Source: WVZL01 sp041862375 (GTDB lineage Bacteria; Acidobacteriota; Aminicenantia; Aminicenantales; Aminicenantaceae). From it: DNA of 64,000 bases. Positions within the stretch are counted from its first letter, which is position 1; each line of letters starts with the position of its first letter. Below are positions 61,253-64,000 of this stretch, one piece after another. The notes under the pieces were generated by a model. The model had not been told where the DNA came from and did not search any database. It worked only from the letters and a program-made list of their open reading frames with translations. Location: contig JBGVTE010000050.1 in assembly GCA_041862375.1 (NCBI GenBank), positions 70,961 to 134,960 on the forward strand, given 5' to 3'. The translations under genes and the position numbers were made by a program.

Positions 61253-63871
61253 ATGAGATATCAGTTATTTTCTAGAATTATCCTGTTCTTTCTAATATTA
61301 TTCTTAGTCAAATCTTTCGCCAATTCTGAAGTAGAAAGTATCAATGAGTTTATATCTCAGATACAAATAAACTTTGCAAATAAGAATATTCCCGCCTATT
61401 TGAGTGCTTTTTCCCCTGAGATAAGAGAAAAAGAAGAGAGGACTGTAAAGAACATTTTCAATACCTTCAGGATGGACAAAGTTACTCTCTATCGTGCTGG
61501 AAGTAAAAGGCAGATGGAAGGAAAATCCAGAGATTATTTTCAGGTTCTCTATGAGAATGATTACTCAGCTCTTGTAGAAATATGGGAACTATCCCTAACG
61601 AAGGTTGATGAGCGATGGCAGATAATAGAAAAGGGAGTATCGGGAAACCTCAGCATTCTTTACAAGCTCAAGATTCCATCAGACAAGATTGAGAGAGTCA
61701 AGCATATAGAGGTTAAACATGCAGATATTAAACTCTCCTTCGATGATGCTCTTCTTTTCTATGATAACATTACTGGATTAGAAACAGCTCTCGTAATCTT
61801 AGGAAAAGGCCGGCTACGCTTTTCTCCCTCTGATCCCAAAGAGAAGCATCAATTGCAACTGCTTTATAAAAAGGAAATTCTCGAAGATAAGCTGGCGTAC
61901 GCTTACCTCAGATTTTCCAATACTTTTTTCAAGAAAAACATCAAGATTGAGAAAACCTTAGGCAAAAAGCCAAAAACGACAACTCAGGCAGAAATTAATA
62001 AAGCTCATTCCATATTCTCGAAGCATTACTCCCGTTCCTTTACAATCGAGAACTCACTCAGTAGAGAACTCCTTTCATTTCTCCCACAGGGTGAGCAAGC
62101 TGTGTTTGAGTTTATGGGAGAGAGAGTAGGAGTTCTGACTTATATCTACTCTCCATTTACCGAAGAAGAAGTTAGCCTTATTGAATCGAAAGAAAAAAAA
62201 GTGATCAATCTTTATTCGCCCAGGGGGGGGAGTGAGGAGAATAAGCTTTTTATTTCCTTAAGCCAGAAGTTCGATATCAGCAGGTATCTGATTGATGTTG
62301 ATTTTAATCCTCGTCAGTCTTTCCTCTCTGGAAAAGCAATTATTGAGGTTGAAACAAAAGTTGATTATTTGGATAGCTTAAAGCTTAAAATCCACCCGGA
62401 TCTTAACATTCTCCGCATTTTTGATGAAGGGGGCAACGAGCTTTTCTATACACAAGATAAACTGAGAAAAATTCTGTATATTTATCTTATACGTTCTTTT
62501 TCCAAGAAAAGATTTCACAGGGTCGAAATTTACTATCGAGGAAAATTAAAACCTCCAAAACAAACAGCGGATGTTATTCCAGGAGCACAAGTTGAGTTCG
62601 ATGATAGTATTGGGATTCCTGCTGTATACCACAGCCATCTCTTCAGCCAGGCAGCTTACTGGTATCCTTCTCCTCCGGATGTGGATTATTTTAAAGCCCG
62701 ATTAAAAATCATAGTTCCCCCTGATTATGTTTGCATTGCTATCGGAGAGCTTAAAGAGCATAGAACATTGAACGATGTAGATGGCGTAGAGCTGATAGAA
62801 AAGATGGGAAATTCTGTCTATATTTTTGAGACTAAATATCCAGTCAAATATCTTTCCTTCATAGTCGGCAAGTTTTCAAAGGTAGAAAATGAAAATGGAT
62901 CTCTTCCCCTTGAAATGTACGTTTCCTCTAATGTGCGCGTTCAGAGAGAGGAAACATTAGAACAAGTAAAAGAGATCCTTGAATTTTATAGTACCCGTTT
63001 CGGTCCTTACCCCTACGAGAAGCTAAGTGTAATCAAGAGAATGTGGTCTCTAAGCGGAGGCCATAGCCCCCCTTCTTTTATTGTCATTAATGAGCTTCCT
63101 CAACGGAGGAGAATAGGGAAATATTTAATTAGCTCTAAGAGTCCTATTGATCTTTCCCGCTGGAAGGAATATTTTATTGCCCATGAGATTGCTCACCAAT
63201 GGTGGGGACAGGGAGTTACCTGGTCTACGTATCATGACCAGTGGCTGAGCGAAGGCTTGGCTCAGTTTTCAGCTGTCCTCTATTTAAAAGCAAAAAGAAA
63301 TGGAGGGATATTTTCTCATATCCTCAGGAAGTTTTCTAATTGGACAGAAAAAAAATCAAAATGGGGTTCGATAACCATGGGTTCTCGCCTCAGCTATCAT
63401 GATTTTGAGGCATATCAGAGCATCATATACAACAAAGCCTCCTTGGTTTTGAATATGCTCATGGAGATGCTAGGAGATGAGTTATTTTTTAGAGGATTAA
63501 AAGAATATTACAACAGCCATAAGTACCGTGGAGCACGGACAAAGGATTTTATCAATTCTATGGAGAAAGTTTCAGGAAGAGATTTAAGAGTTTTCTTCAA
63601 CGGATGGTTTAATTCTTACTTACTTCCTGATATTAAGACTTTTCATTCTATCCAAAAGGATGAGAATGGATTCTTGCTGAATTTTAAATTCATGCAAACA
63701 AAGGGGCAATTTGTCTTTCCTCTCTGGATAGAGTGGAAAGAGAATGGGGAGATAGTCAGGAAAAAAGTCATAATCAGTAATGTCAGGGAGGAGTTTGATT
63801 TCAGATTGAATGAGAAACCAGAGAAAATAAAAATAAATCCTGACAGGGCAATACCCGGAAAATTTTCTTAA
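61253..63871 (+). CDS. secreted M1-like (gluzincin) metallopeptidase lacking GxMEN
   Basis: 872 aa with a signal peptide (IILFFLILFLVKSFANS). N-terminal half: unassigned beta-rich region. From about residue 345 it follows the M1 fold. The zinc site is HEIAH 644-648 with Glu667 in WLSEGLAQ (HExxH-x18-E), and the usual YNKASLVLNML segment supplies the likely catalytic Tyr. The exopeptidase motif GxMEN is replaced by GGHSP near 602-606, so it may not be a true aminopeptidase. It is probably under sigma-54 control. No downstream partner on this strand in the window. Confidence 0.85.
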   Translation: MRYQLFSRIILFFLILFLVKSFANSEVESINEFISQIQINFANKNIPAYLSAFSPEIREKEERTVKNIFNTFRMDKVTLYRAGSKRQMEGKSRDYFQVLYENDYSALVEIWELSLTKVDERWQIIEKGVSGNLSILYKLKIPSDKIERVKHIEVKHADIKLSFDDALLFYDNITGLETALVILGKGRLRFSPSDPKEKHQLQLLYKKEILEDKLAYAYLRFSNTFFKKNIKIEKTLGKKPKTTTQAEINKAHSIFSKHYSRSFTIENSLSRELLSFLPQGEQAVFEFMGERVGVLTYIYSPFTEEEVSLIESKEKKVINLYSPRGGSEENKLFISLSQKFDISRYLIDVDFNPRQSFLSGKAIIEVETKVDYLDSLKLKIHPDLNILRIFDEGGNELFYTQDKLRKILYIYLIRSFSKKRFHRVEIYYRGKLKPPKQTADVIPGAQVEFDDSIGIPAVYHSHLFSQAAYWYPSPPDVDYFKARLKIIVPPDYVCIAIGELKEHRTLNDVDGVELIEKMGNSVYIFETKYPVKYLSFIVGKFSKVENENGSLPLEMYVSSNVRVQREETLEQVKEILEFYSTRFGPYPYEKLSVIKRMWSLSGGHSPPSFIVINELPQRRRIGKYLISSKSPIDLSRWKEYFIAHEIAHQWWGQGVTWSTYHDQWLSEGLAQFSAVLYLKAKRNGGIFSHILRKFSNWTEKKSKWGSITMGSRLSYHDFEAYQSIIYNKASLVLNMLMEMLGDELFFRGLKEYYNSHKYRGARTKDFINSMEKVSGRDLRVFFNGWFNSYLLPDIKTFHSIQKDENGFLLNFKFMQTKGQFVFPLWIEWKENGEIVRKKVIISNVREEFDFRLNEKPEKIKINPDRAIPGKFS

Positions 63872-63914
63872 TGTGGTAATGATCAATAAATGATTTATGG
63901 ATGGTAGAGGGGGA

Positions 63915-64000
63915 TCAGTTTTCCTGTATTTTCTTGATATCGATGTTCAGTCTCTTGATCATTTCATTCAAAGTGGTAGGTTTAACTCCTAAGATTTTAG
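63915..64000 (-). CDS. 3' end of a gene with Fis-type HTH (probable sigma-54 activator)
   Basis: Reading leftwards from the window edge, 27 full codons end in TGA at 63917-63915. They encode KILGVKPTTLNEMIKRLNID and a KKIQEN end, which matches the C-terminal Fis-like helix-turn-helix of NtrC-family activators (HTH_8). The rest of the gene lies beyond the window. It converges on the sigma-54-promoted peptidase gene and is a candidate regulator for it. Confidence 0.65.
   Translation of the reverse strand, partial: KILGVKPTTLNEMIKRLNIDIKKIQEN

Overview
This is a 64 kb bacterial chromosome segment of low to moderate GC. It has no rRNA genes, tRNA genes or CRISPR arrays that I can recognise. Gram-negative envelope traits (lipoproteins, a PpiD/SurA-type foldase, a MacA-type adaptor) sit beside a strongly fermentative, peptide- and amino-acid-oriented gene set: several peptidases, isoaspartyl dipeptidase, gamma-glutamyltransferase and flavin/ferredoxin redox enzymes. 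Long same-strand operons, many TPR proteins, corrinoid/UroD methyltransferases and split NuoEF modules would fit an uncultured lineage such as Candidatus Aminicenantota. That placement is an inference from gene content; I could not run a phylogeny.

Layout. 1-2.1 kb (+): end of an exopolysaccharide locus (glycosyltransferase, polyprenyl-phosphate sugar transferase). 2.1-14.9 kb (-): one long run reading macA-type adaptor, LolD/MacB-type ATPase, Yip1 protein, a 64-aa protein, corrinoid protein, two UroD-type methyltransferases flanking an amino acid permease, DUF4388 protein, a 26-aa membrane peptide, miaA, hflX, TPR/SLH lipoprotein and pgsA. 15.1-17.3 kb (+): inositol monophosphatase and an M48-like lipoprotein that has lost its zinc site and carries a lectin-like C-terminus. 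17.3-19.1 kb (-): accB-accC. 19.4-25.8 kb (+): ffh, then the classic rpsP-khpA-rimM-trmD-rplS-rnhB cluster and a TPR protein. 26.0-28.0 kb (+): a sigma-54 activator and a small CxxC/coiled-coil protein. 28.0-30.6 kb (-): NhaC antiporter and isoaspartyl dipeptidase. 31.7-42.0 kb (-): M14 peptidase, M29-like aminopeptidase, foldase, acyl-CoA dehydrogenase, HIT, HU, rpsA, ispH. 42.1-50.2 kb (-): site-2 protease, trpS, scpA, scpB, ggt, DUF6305, TRAP permease, a 48-aa membrane protein and an M14-type deacylase.

50.3-59.8 kb (-) holds the most interesting unit. It is a nine-kilobase operon bounded by a consensus-like promoter (about 59.76 kb) and a clear intrinsic terminator (about 50.32 kb). It encodes two NuoE/NuoF pairs, one NuoF fused to a GltD/NfnB-like flavoprotein, two separate NuoG/HydA-N-terminal-like iron-sulfur proteins with no hydrogenase H-cluster domain, and an FMN-dependent GltB-like protein with its own N-terminal four-cysteine motif. 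It looks like a hydrogenase-less multi-flavin electron-transfer or electron-bifurcating complex of unusual composition.

59.9-60.7 kb (-): speD plus a thiamine-binding-type protein. 61.1-64 kb: a near-perfect sigma-54 promoter in front of a secreted M1-like metallopeptidase lacking the GxMEN motif, facing the 3' end of a gene with a Fis-type helix-turn-helix.
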